64,000 bases of DNA from Pictodentalium vernedei (Eukaryota > Mollusca > Scaphopoda > Dentaliida > Dentaliidae). The notes beneath the pieces are model-generated. The model saw only the letters and a program-made list of their open reading frames with translations. It searched no databases and was not told the DNA's origin. Positions within the stretch are counted from its first letter, which is position 1. The number at the start of each line of letters is the position of its first letter. Of this stretch, positions 10,688 to 20,315 are shown in pieces. The stretch is from positions 391,707,217-391,771,216 of the forward strand of contig CM062294.1 in NCBI GenBank assembly GCA_031216915.1. The letters run 5' to 3'. The position numbers and the translations under genes were made by a program.

Positions 10688-11005
10688 GAACCTCTAGTTA
10701 GTAACCAAGAAGAGGCTGATACTTAAAGTTGCTAGTAAGGTTCTAGAAAGTGAACCTGAAGGTAGTGTCATAATACGATCACACTCAGGTGACATAGACA
10801 TCATCATTCTGTGTCTGTCTCATTCCATTGCTGATGGCGATAGAGTTTTCATTGATGCCAGTAAGAGAAAATGTAACGTGTTATTCGTGCTGGTGATGTT
10901 GAGATGTCAGAGTTGCAGAAAGAAGCACTTATTGGTTTTCATTCAATTACTGGAAATGACTATATTTCATCCTTTTTCCGAAAGGGAAAGAAAGTGTGTT
11001 GCTGT
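10688..11005 (+). pseudogene. FEN/PIN-like nuclease core fragment, frameshifted
   Basis: Three consecutive plus-strand frames rebuild a recognisable block. First comes SNQEEADT (10700-10723). A one-base shift leads to KVLESEPEGSVIIRSHSGDIDIII. A second shift near 10885 leads to EALIGFHSITGNDYISSFF and RKGKKVC. The acidic series QEEADT, SGDIDI and TGNDY has the spacing style of FEN/XPG-type metal-binding nucleases, where E-x-E, D-x-D and G-x-D-Y motifs recur; this is an inference. Two frameshifts and an in-frame stop mean it cannot encode the protein. It lies head to head with the C-terminal half at 10211-10635. Confidence 0.6.
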
Positions 11006-11009
11006 ATAC

Positions 11010-13294
11010 TACGTTATGTTCTTTTAGTTTGTAATGTTATGTTGTTGTTAATGTACTAGTATACTGCAGAATAAAGAAATATATATATGAAAAATTAATT
11101 GAAATCAACTCATCAGGTGCCAGAACTTTGCCCTTAATCATTGGGCCAGGCTGGTTTTCGAACTTGACCTTTAGCTTCTTTAGTTAAACACACACTCCGG
11201 GTATTGGCCCAATCAATGGATGGATACTGAATTGAGGACTCGGGCTCAAAACACATACTGAATCGAGAACTCGGACTCGGACTCAAGTTTAGCGTTCAGA
11301 TTTTTTGTTGAATTACCAGTGATTAACCACACGTAACAGCGATCTTGTCGTTGTGATGAACAGCAAAACTCGTTTAACTGTTAAACTGCCGTAACATATT
11401 CCCAATAGCCATCGTACTTTGTGGAATGCCCCTATTTTTTTTATATAAAGACTATCTTTCATTTATTTAGTTGGGATAAGCTGACGTTTTGTGAACTGTC
11501 GATCGACTCCCTCCCATCTCCATGGCTTCATTTAACCATTTTTCGGCGACTAACTACCAAACTCGACCACGTCAATACTCAAAATATCCGTTCAATGCTT
11601 TTCCAAACTTGGAACCAAAGGCCGTAGGCCTGATATTATTTTGGTGTGGAATATCCCGTGGGCCCAATTCATGCCACATGGATTTAGTGTTGAAAATGTG
11701 TTTCCAATTTAAAACGTATATATTCTGGTGTATTCGGTACGGCGGTACGGTATTCCGTGATCAACGGGTGGCAGATTTTCATCTTCGATGACAGTTAATG
11801 CTTTACATGATCTACGAAAATGTGAGAGTTGAGAACTAGAAGTATACCTCTTTTTAACATCGAGATATGATGTATTGTTCTGGCGAGGCAACGTATGAAT
11901 TGGCAACACATTTTCAACACAAAATCGATATGGTGTACGTTAGAAGCAGTGGGGTTTGTCACGCAGAAAGAGAAGATATTACGATCTTTGGGTCCAAGCA
12001 TTGGCGGCGCTTCATGGGGGGGGGGGGGGGGGGGGGGATGACATTTTACCACATAAGCATAGACTTTGCCTCCTCCCTGTCACAAACGCGCCCATCCATT
12101 CAGCCAGGTACACCCGAAACGTGAACCAATTTCTTCCTCAATTACAAGGTTGGAAAGGCAACAGGCGTGTGGGACTCTATGTAGATTGGTCAAAATTTTT
12201 TTCAAATTTTCCCCACCAGTACGGAGGGGGGGGGGGGCGTCACATTTTCCCACACCCACCGCGACATTACGTGCCTCGATGATGCCCGCGGAGTCACTTT
12301 TCGAGCAAAATCTTTCAGCTCACCCCCACCCCCACCTCCCCGCCCCAGACCACTGGACACAAACAGACAGCAAGTGATTTTTATCAAAAGTGTATAAACA
12401 TTTAGACCATAGTACTCACACAATTAATAGTTTAAAAGACTAGCAAATGGTCGGTCGTCCATCTGAAACACTTGAGACTTCACTTAAGGCTACACCCAGC
12501 TGCTATATCCAGTACATTTTTGGCAAAACGTCTTGTCATGAAAATTCGACTGGTATCTGAACATAGGCAAACCATACATCAAAATTAAGGTTGTGTTGCG
12601 TAGAACATGAATAAATGTATATCACGACTACACTGGCAGAAACGGGTTCCAGTGGTTCCTGAAAATCGACTATTGTGCTTCCATCATAAGTTCATTACTG
12701 GACATGTTGAGAAGTTATATAAAAACTATCTGCGGCTAAAGATGTGTTGGATGTCTCAAAACAAAGCCAGGACATCAGACAAATTACATTTGCAACATCT
12801 TTCATGTTTTAATAAAATATTCAAAATACCTAAAATCAAAGAATTAGAATAATTAGAATACTTTGTACAAACACGAAGTGTTGCGAAGTTAATTTTTCTG
12901 ATGTCCTTAATAATTGATTTGATACATATTAAAAGGTGTATTTTATTAATTTCGCTCTAAAATAAATTATCAGTTGAGTTCTTCTTACTAAATGGTTCAA
13001 GCTTTTTTGCGTTTAACCAATGAAATAATTGCATGGAATAAGCCACTCCCACTTTAGTGACATATTTCGGCAACCGATTTTCTTGCGTTTCGGCATTCAT
13101 ACGGGATTCAATATCCATAATTCAGTCTAAAAACAATTTATTTTCTCCTTGCATAAAATATAAACGTACTATATGTTCATAAATGATGATTTGAAACCAA
13201 ATTATTTTCCTTTCTCTTTTCGTTTCGGCATATATACACAGATGGTATACGGCGGTGAAAAAAATAATAGAAATTCAAAAACAAAAAAAAAAGC
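11010..13294. other. No recognised gene; long G tracts
   Basis: This is mostly featureless. A 22-base G run lies at 12016-12037 and a 12-base G run at 12226-12237. Open frames around 11795-12425 run through these tracts and give poly-Gly or poly-Pro. They are not supported as genes. Confidence 0.5.
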
Positions 13295-13500
13295 CATACC
13301 GGTTGCCCGATCGCGACCAAAAGGGGACGTTCTCATCTAGACATGACCCCAAACCTGCATATGAAATTTCGTGACGATCAGACAAGAACTGCGGGGTGTA
13401 GCCCGTGCTAAAGGAAAATGTGAACAGACGTCACAGACTCACAGACTTCCGCACGCGTGATGGCAATAGCTTATCTTGACTATGTCAAGTTAAGCTAAAA
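13295..13500 (+). mobile_element. 3' end of a Helentron-like element
   Basis: This segment is about 85-90% similar by eye to the last 200 bp of the complete copy at 36762-38583. Shared words are cgaccaaaaggggac, ttctcatctagacatgac, gaactgcggggtgtagcc and cgcacgcgtgatggcaatag. The terminal hairpin tagcttatcttgactatg/tcaagttaagcta (about 13466-13497) follows, with aaaa after it. It ends exactly where the LINE coding fragment begins. Confidence 0.65.
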
Positions 13501-13505
13501 ACCGA

Positions 13506-14255
13506 TTGAATCTATTCTATCGAATTGTATGTGACAACACATCTGTGGAATATGACATTGCAATGAGACAACTTGCTATGAGAAATATTAATGAAAAAAG
13601 CTGGTTTTCCCACACCCGACAACTTCTAGAGCAATATGAACTTCCAACTGCACATGACCTCCTTAAGCAACCCCCAAACAGAGCAACGTGGAAGAATTTA
13701 CTAAACACAGCTATCCAGAAGGTCACCAAAGCAAAGTGGTTTGAAGAGATTGAGACAAAAACATCTTTAAAGTATCTGAACCCCGGAGCTGTAGAACTGA
13801 ATAAAACACATAACGTATATAGATACGTCCACAGGAACATTCATGATACTTCAAGAGCTGAAATAAAGGCCAGGCTACTCACCGGAACCTATATACTGCA
13901 AACTAATAGGGCAGCCTTTAACCAATATTCAGTGGTTCCAACCTGTCAACTATGTAAGATCAAGAAAGAAGATAGACAACACTTTATCTCGGAATGCCAA
14001 GTGTTTGAAGATGAAAGAAGGCAGGTAAAAAGAAAGCTGAACAGGCTACAGACACTACATAATCCCACCCAGCTTTTTGAAAATCCAGAGCTCTTCACCC
14101 AGCTTATACTAGATTGCTCACATCCGAAATTAACAGAATACCTTACCCTGGAAGAAGAGGATATACAAGCCTTGGAGCTACACAGTAGAGAATTCCTACA
14201 TCAGTTACACCTGAAAAGAACACGCCTTCTTCTAAATGACACAAGCCAATTCTGA
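13506..14255 (+). pseudogene. LINE (non-LTR retrotransposon) ORF2 C-terminal fragment
   Basis: An uninterrupted 249-codon frame begins at an internal methionine and ends at 14255. It matches the region after the reverse transcriptase in jockey/CR1-like ORF2 proteins of marine invertebrates. Visible features are DIAMRQLAMRNIN, SWFSHTRQLLEQYELPTAHD, a KARLLTGTY block at about residues 118-126, and a C-x2-C-x8-H-x4-C zinc knuckle (CQLC...HFISEC, about residues 147-163). Neither the endonuclease nor the reverse transcriptase domain is present upstream, so the copy is 5'-truncated, as is usual for LINEs. No stop interrupts it, so it is a fairly young insertion. The following 100 bp carries several ataaata words but no clear poly(A). 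The upstream neighbour is an unrelated repeat end. Confidence 0.8.
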
Positions 14256-15117
14256 GCTTCCTCCATACCCCGGAAATGGAAATATAGGTCACAATTTACC
14301 ACATAAATAAATATTTCAATATAATTAATTGGGCAGCCTAAATAGAGTGCATTCCCCTTTGAATACACCCTTTAGACTGAGGGTAAATATAAACATAAAT
14401 AAAAGAAAATAGGGATTCATCAGTGAATATTCCTAAGGAAAAGTTATAGATCCTAGCTTAACTGGAATTATTCAGAACCAGCATACGGATCGGAACGCTT
14501 GAAGCAAGCGGTGCCTCGACAAGTCAGCGAGGGAACATCAACAGAAGATACAAGATACATGGCATATGACAGTGTTGTGAAATGCAACAAAAACAAATTT
14601 AACTGACATGGCATATCATATGTCAGTGTTGTTAAATGTAACAAAAACATTTTCTGTCGGTGGATTTCATTGATGTTATGGTGGGACTCAAACCTCTACC
14701 ACCTTTACTCTTTCCCTCCTCTACCACGCTCTGACATGACAAAAATATACAGTCAACGAGGGTCGAAAGGGGCTTGTTCCCCATACCGTCCCTGCGCGCC
14801 TTTGGCGCGTGAAACCATTTCGTTCGAATTGACCTCTACCATCGCCAAGCTGGAAGCGAATAGAGCCCACTCTCTAATAGTCTTAATGGCGTCGAGGGAC
14901 TGATTTTATTGACAATCTATCACTCCCCCCCCCCCCCGTGAGAACGGGATCCCCGGGAGGTCCTTTCAAATATCAGTCGTTACTCCCCTTATAAAAAAGT
15001 ACCATGGTAAACCATGGTAAATCCCAAAATACCCTGATAATGCAGAAAAAAGAAGAAAGATCACGATTGTGCACCAATAAATAAATAGCAGGCTCTTTTG
15101 AAGATTCCACGAACTGC
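14256..15117. other. Non-coding; small duplication and a C tract
   Basis: A 35-bp word (ggcatatgacagtgttgtga and following) is duplicated at about 14561-14595 and 14610-14650. C13 lies at 14925-14937. The segment 14756-14822 is listed separately. I see no gene. Confidence 0.5.
14756..14822 (+). repeat. 65-bp segment shared with the 56-kb TIR element
   Basis: The block gagggtcgaaaggggctt ... ccccataccgtccctg ... cgaaacc recurs in reverse orientation at about 56343-56407 with few differences. Read plus-strand in one frame it gives RGSKG..SPYRP.AP.A.ETI, which the other copy also preserves. It also holds a small stem (cgcgcc/ggcgcg). It may be a remnant of the same element family. Confidence 0.55.
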
Positions 15118-15125
15118 TTGAGACA

Positions 15126-15440
15126 CCTTGGCGATTGTCTGGCACATTTCGGCGAACTGTCTGGCACATTTCGGCGAATTGTCCAAACCTCCGGCGAACT
15201 GTCCAAACATCCGACGATCTGCCCAAACTTCGGCGAAGTGTCCAATATTCCGGCGAAATGTCCAAAATCCCGGCGAATTGTCTTAAAAGTTCCGTCGAAC
15301 TGTCAAATCTTTCGGCGAATTGTCCAAACTTCCGGCGAAGTGTCCAAAATTCTGGTGAATTGTCTCGAAAATTCCGACGAACTGTCCAAAGTTTCGGCGA
15401 ACTGTCTTCCGGCGAACTGTCTTTCCGGCGAAAAGTCCAG
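15126..15440 (+). repeat. Minisatellite of about 22-bp units
   Basis: About 14 degenerate copies of a unit like ttccggcgaactgtccaaac follow each other, with unit lengths varying by a few bases. Stops are so rare that two plus-strand frames (15118-15498 and 15135-15455) and three minus-strand frames stay open. The reading frames are therefore a by-product of composition and not evidence for a gene. Confidence 0.85.
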
Positions 15441-15719
15441 TCCCCTCTGGACTGACCTCACAGGGATGGTTAATTTTTATTTTCGGCACAATGATTAATA
15501 AAGATCGCTATAACGTGGTAAATCACTGGTAATTCAACAAAAAAAAACTAAGCACTTAACTTGAGTCCGAGTCCTTGATTCAGTATGTGTTTTGAGTCCG
15601 AGTCCGAGTCGTCAATTCATATTAAAACCAATCAATGAATATTTGTTGAGTTTATTGCGTCAACAAATGAAAATTCATTAAAACTGACTGATTAAGTGTC
15701 TTAACTCCACCCCTGATCA

Positions 15720-17388
15720 TCCGATTGGGCTGGTTTTCGAATCTGGTCATAAAAGTGTGAAGAAATACTCACATATCGAATATATTAAACCAATCAAATA
15801 ATATTTGTTGAAGTCATCGTTCTTATTAGCACAGTCTGACTATTGGACCCGAAGAAGCCGATTTTCAAAGATTATTCCTCATATTGGAAAAAGTTAAACA
15901 GCCCAAATATTAACCCAGGGACTTGATTTTGAAAACTTGAAACTGTCTCACCATAAGGAGGATGTATACCAATATCGTCACCTGAGTGCTAGAATGTCCT
16001 ATGTCCGACAGGTTGACATAGGACATTCTAGCACTCAGGCGACGAAAAATCAAAAGATTCTGATTGGGGGTTCTTGAGAAAAAGATTTTTAAAGAATATT
16101 CCTCATATTGCACAAGGTTAAAATTCGAGCTCCATGTAGGAGCCCAAATATGAATTGAGGGACTTGATTTAAAGAACCGTGAATCTGGCCACTGTGAGGA
16201 TGCTGCAGATCAAACATAAAAAGATTCTGACTGGTGGATCTGAAGATTTTTAAAGAGTATTCCCCACATTGCACCAAGTTAAAATGTGAGCTGTCACAAA
16301 GAGCCCAATTATTAACCAATGAGTTTGTTTTGAACAAACTTAAATTCAACCACTGTAAGGATTCTGTATACCATATACTAAAACAGTTTGACTAGTAGTT
16401 CTGGAGAAGAAGAGTTTTAAAGATTATTTCTCATATTGGATTGAGTTAAAATTCATACTCCAATAGAGCCCAAATATCAGCCAAGGGACTTGGTTTGAAC
16501 AAACTTAGATCTGACCTACCTAAGGATGCTGTAATGAAATATCAAAAGATTCTGACTGGTGGACTGACTCCCCCAAGAATAATGATTACCATATATCAAA
16601 AGATTCTGATTAGTGTTTGTGAGAAGATTTCCTCATATTCAACAAAGTTAAAATACTAATCGAGGGACTTGACTTGAACTTTAACCTGACACCTGTAAGG
16701 ATGCTGTATCCCAAACATCAAAAGACTCTGACTGGTGGGTCTGAATAAGATTTTTAGAGATTATTCTCCACATTGCACTAAGAAGAAATTTGGCCTCCCA
16801 CAGAGAGCTCAATTATTAACCGATGGGCTTGATTTGTTCACACTTGAATCCGTCCCCTGTAAGCATTATGTATACCATATATCAAAAGATTACGACAAGT
16901 GGTTCTGAAGAAAGAGTTTTAAAGATTATTCCTCATATTGAACTAAATTAAAATTCTGGCTCCAATAGGGAGCCCTAATATTAACACAGGGGCTTAGTTT
17001 GAACAAATATAGATCTGACCTCCCTTAGGTTGTTGTATATCAAAATATTCTGACTGGTGGATCTGAGGAAGATGATTTTTAAAGATTATTCCTCATATAG
17101 CACTAAGTAAAAATTCGGGCCCCCATAGGGAGCCCAAATATTTACTGGAGTACTGGATTTAAACAGACGTGAATCTGAGCCCCTGTAACGATGTTGTATA
17201 CCAGGTATTAAAAGATTCTGACTTGTAGTTCTAGAGAAGAAGATGCTTTAAAGAGTACTTCTAATATTGCACCAAATTAAAATTTGGGCTCCTGTATTGA
17301 GTCCAAATATGAACTGAAGGCCTTCATTTTAACAAACTGGTATCTATCAAAAGATTCTGGTCAGTGGTTCTGGCAGAGATTTTTTAAT
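15720..17388 (+). repeat. Tandem array of about 190-bp units (about nine copies)
   Basis: Each unit carries, in order, 'atcaaaagattctgactggtgg', 'gaagaagatttttaaagattattcc', 'catattgcac.aagttaaaattc', 'ggctcc.atagggagcccaaatatt', 'agggacttgatttgaacaaa' and 'aaggatgctgtatacca'. The same family forms the array at 62090-63705 and two units at about 41156-41480. It is non-coding and similar in build to mollusc pearl-like repeats. One copy is interrupted by a hairpin at 15976-16044. Confidence 0.8.
15976..16044. repeat. 69-bp perfect-stem hairpin inside the array
   Basis: Two 30-nt arms (15976-16005 and 16015-16044) around a 9-nt loop pair with a single mismatch; the core is gagtgctagaatgtcctatg. 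It interrupts the unit word 'tataccaatatcaaaagattc', so it is an insertion into the array. Confidence 0.8.
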
Positions 17389-17622
17389 TTTTGGCTTAAC
17401 TTGACAAAGACAAGAAAGCTATTGCCATCACGTGTGCGGAAGTCTGCGAGTCTGTTCATATTTTCTTTAGCATAGGCTACACCCTGTAGTTCTTGTCCAA
17501 TCACCTCTAAATTCCAAGTGCAGGTTTGAGGTCATGTCTAGATGAGAACGTTCAATTTTCGTCATGATCAGTCAACCGTTGACGGCTACACAGGTTCAAA
17601 ACCCCAAAACCTTTAGCAGAGT
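17389..17622 (-). mobile_element. 3' end of a Helentron-like element, reverse
   Basis: On the minus strand it ends in gcaatagctttcttg...gtcaagttaagccaaaaa. The upstream words (cttccgcacacgtgatgg, ctacagggtgtagcc, ttctcatctagacatgacc) match the 13295-13500 and 38384-38583 ends. Confidence 0.6.
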
Positions 17623-17631
17623 GAAAGGGAA

Positions 17632-17732
17632 CGGGACGGTTCGCCACCGGGACGATTCGCCATTGTCGACCGGGACGGTTCGCCATCGGGACGGTTCGCC
17701 ATTTTTCGTAGGCGGGACGATTCGCCATTCGG
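17632..17732 (+). repeat. Short tandem repeat, five copies of gggacggttcgcca
   Basis: Copies of cgggacg[a/g]ttcgcca are spaced 16-28 bp apart. They directly follow the Helentron-like end. Confidence 0.8.
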
Positions 17733-18515
17733 GGTTATTTACTGGTCTAAAAATAAACTTTATTTTTAGATCAGTGGTATTGACTAGAAGAGGATTACCG
17801 GGAGTGGGAAATAGAAAACAGACAACAGAACGCTTGGCTTCGACAAAATATATGTTGTTTATTTTTTAAATTTCAACAATATAGTTGGTAGTAAATAACA
17901 GTAGGCTGACATAATATTTTGCGGCAATATAACAAGTATAAGACATAAATAACAAAAGCTGACAATATATAAAAATAAAACAAAATAACTTAGGATACAT
18001 AACGCTTGAAACCTGATGATGGAGAAGCAATTAAAATGTGTGACAGAAGATATTTTTCGTGATTGCGTTAAACATTTATTTAACATGGCGTTTATTAATT
18101 AATTTCGGTGCCTGTATAACCGGCCTATTAAAAAAAAATACGTAATTACTTAAGAATTTTTTTTTGTTTTAACAATTTTCGTTTTTTGCTCCCAAAGCGT
18201 AGCTTACGATCCCAATGAGCGATTAGAAGTTATGTTTTGAAAGCAAAAAATGAAAAAACAATTGAATAGCTGTTTTCGCAACATGAAAAATCTTTAACCA
18301 TTTATCTAACACCACTTTTAATGATGATTTTATATAAATTTAAAAAAAAAAAAACCCAAAATGGGTCTTCCAAAACATAATTTAGGTTTCGGAAGCAAAA
18401 AATGAAAATTGAAAAAAAAATTGAATGGCTATTTTTGCCGTTTCTTCAACCATTTACCTAACTTACATGTAGCATTTATTAATTGTTTCAGTCGAACTGC
18501 TGTGGTTGTGTTCAA
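17733..18515. repeat. AT-rich DNA with two decayed palindromic MITE halves
   Basis: About 18165-18300 and 18345-18480 resemble the right half of the 30.3-kb MITE (words gaagcaaaaaatgaaaa, aattgaa.ggc.attttc, accatttacctaac). Nothing else is recognised between 17733 and 18160. Confidence 0.4.
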
Positions 18516-18814
18516 TCAAACTGCCGTGGTTGTGTCATCAGTTCCTTTTCGTTTCCGTGAAGTTTTCTGTTCTGTGTAAATACATGCGCATTTTCTTAAG
18601 AAAGCTGCTGTTGTCAAACGTGGAGGATCTGCCATATAATCATCCCAACATTCCTGTATTCTTGCAGCTGTCTTTGTATATTTTGACCGAATGTCACTCT
18701 CCAAGTCGGTTGCTGTGACCCGAAGCTCAACTGTCTTGGATTCTTGGTACAAGAGGGGGACGAGTTTATAGAAGCTGATATTGGTTCCAATGGTATTCAT
18801 TCTTCTATGCCAGG
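18516..18814 (-). pseudogene. C-terminal fragment of a FLYWCH/MULE-like transposase
   Basis: After a possible acceptor (tttttcattccag, at about 18815-18827) the frame reads WHRRMNTIGTN, LVPLLYQESKTVELRV, SKYTKTAARIQECWDDY and a basic tail RKRKG, ending at 18516. 'WH.R.N.......FY.L...L..E', followed by a Y-x-K-x-x-x-R-I helix, is the usual end of such transposase-derived proteins. An intron joining it to the FLYWCH exon would be about 85 bp with GT/AG ends but would not keep the frame. Internal deletion is the better explanation. Confidence 0.55.
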
Positions 18815-18884
18815 CTGGAATGAAAAAAGTATATTGATTAGTTCAGATTATGAAGCAAAAATTTAATATCTTTGTGATAATTTA

Positions 18885-19202
18885 TTACAGTACCGCCCAT
18901 AAAGTGTAAAGTAGAAAGTGCTTCTGAGAGTCAGTGTGTGGTTTGAGGAAGACGTTTTCGTCTGTAATGTTGTCTCGTATACATTCTTCTGCAATACCAG
19001 TGGCTGGACGAAATAGATCTAGATCTGTCATAGACTTGGCCTGGGCTTGAATCTGTTTCTTAACAGCGATTTTGGAGTCACCAGCATGAAGATGGTCTTG
19101 CTTCCTGGCGAATATATCACCATTCTGTACAACAGTTACATTGCATGACATGTACCGACCACGAACGCTGCATCGCCATCTAACTGTGGAACCCTTTTCA
19201 GA
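18885..19202 (-). pseudogene. FLYWCH zinc-finger exon of a MULE-like transposase
   Basis: On the minus strand a plausible splice acceptor (tcattttcag, 19203-19212) opens a frame reading SEKGSTVRWRCSVRGRYMSC, then NVTVV, KQDHLHAGD, and a helix with VKKQIQAQAKS. W-R-C, a second C eight residues on and H-x-H match the zinc-binding part of the FLYWCH domain, and the following VKKQI/AEECI region is typical of FLYWCH proteins linked to Mutator-like transposases. FLYWCH is a DNA-binding zinc finger. The frame stops at 18885. The expected DDE catalytic core of several hundred residues is missing between this exon and the 18516-18814 fragment, so this is a deleted copy. Only the C-terminal part of the FLYWCH motif is in this exon. 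Confidence 0.6.
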
Positions 19203-19334
19203 CTGAAAATGAGAAAAAGGGATTTAAAAAAAAAAATATTATACACAAAAAAATTGAGAGTACCTGGAAAAAAGTTTTTCATCCCAACGGTAACAAGCTT
19301 GTTTCAATCCTTGTCCGGTGTGCTGCGAGCTTTT

Positions 19335-19472
19335 AAGGGTTAGAAGGGTCAGGGTTAGGTTAGAGTTAGGGTTAGAAGGATTAGGGTGGGTTAGGGTTAG
19401 AGGGTTAGGGTGGGGTTGGGTTAGGGTTAGGTAGGGTGGGGTTAGGTTAGGTTAGGTAGGGTTAGGGTTAGA
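19335..19472 (+). repeat. Interstitial telomere-like repeats (degenerate TTAGGG)
   Basis: A run of ttaggg, gttaggg, gttagggtgggg and gttaggtaggg variants spans about 138 bp. TTAGGG is the common metazoan telomere unit. It lies immediately 3' of the minus-strand reverse transcriptase remnant; on that strand it reads CCCTAA. Confidence 0.75.
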
Positions 19473-19486
19473 GGGTCTGTCGGTGG

Positions 19487-20315
19487 GTGAATCGTCGTCA
19501 TTGGGCAGATCGGGATCTGCGATTGATGTCTCCATGGCTTCAGGGGCAACATCGACATCCCTGTGAGGTAGGTCAAAACTGTCGCCTAAGGCAATTGTTG
19601 GTGCAGTTGGAGTGTTTTCTATTTCAGTTGAAGCGTCTTCTGTTTCAGTTGGTGCCGCTTCTATTTAAGTTGGTGTGTCTCTTGTTTCAGTTGATGTCTC
19701 TGCTGTTGTTGTTGACGTGTCTGCTGCTGACATTGGTGTATTCATATTAGTTTGGTTGAGGTCAGTTAGTATGATTGCACCGTATTCGAGTACTGGGCGC
19801 ACAAAGGCTTTGTATAGTTTGAGTAGGGTGGACTGGTTGGCTCCCCATGAAGTTCCCTTAAGCATTTTCAGTAAGTTAATTCGTTTGGTAGCTTTTTTCG
19901 CCATGTCGTCGGTATGTTTGTTGAAGGACAGTTTTTGATCAATGGTGATGCCCAGGAATTTCGCTTCTTTGCATTCTGGGAGGGTGTTATCCATAAGTTT
20001 TAGGTCAAAATCCCGTTTAGTTGTCTTGCGAGTAAAGGTGATTCGTTGGGTTTTATTGGCGTTTAGCTTTTTTCTCCATTTAGCACACCATTGTTCTAGG
20101 TCATCGAGAGCGCGTTGCAGAGGTTTTTGGAGTCGATAGGCCGTGTTATTAGAGTCCCAGAGGCCCTTATCGTCCGCGAATTGTGAGACTTGAACTCGAT
20201 CCTCGGTGAATTTAAGATCGTTGATCGTTGACGTAGATGATGTACAGGAGGGGGCTGAGGACAGACCCTTGGGGAGTGCCTGCTTCCAGGGGGACACCGT
20301 CGGACATTTCGTTTG
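19487..20315 (-). pseudogene. Non-LTR reverse transcriptase fragment with Thr-rich tail
   Basis: Minus strand. A first frame (about 20315-20222) gives GTPQGSVLSPLLYIIYVND, the RT motif before the active site. A one-frame shift near 20222 continues with INDLKF, then QFADD (the Y/F-A-D-D catalytic box, near 20160-20186), then ALDDLEQWCAKWRKKLNANKT, KFLGITID, and the thumb words LLKLYKAFVRPVLEYG, as in jockey/CR1-type LINEs. After NQTNMN the sequence leaves the family pattern. It becomes a Thr/Ser/Glu/Pro-rich segment (TSTTTAETSTETRDTPT) that continues past a single stop (about 19664) to the telomere-like repeats. RT fingers and endonuclease are absent, cut by the 20316 junction with a foldback-element fragment. 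It is nonfunctional. Confidence 0.75.

Noticed and set aside
15118-15498. 126-codon plus-strand frame and overlapping frames
   Set aside because: It is the 22-bp minisatellite read without stops in several frames; no domain or start context.
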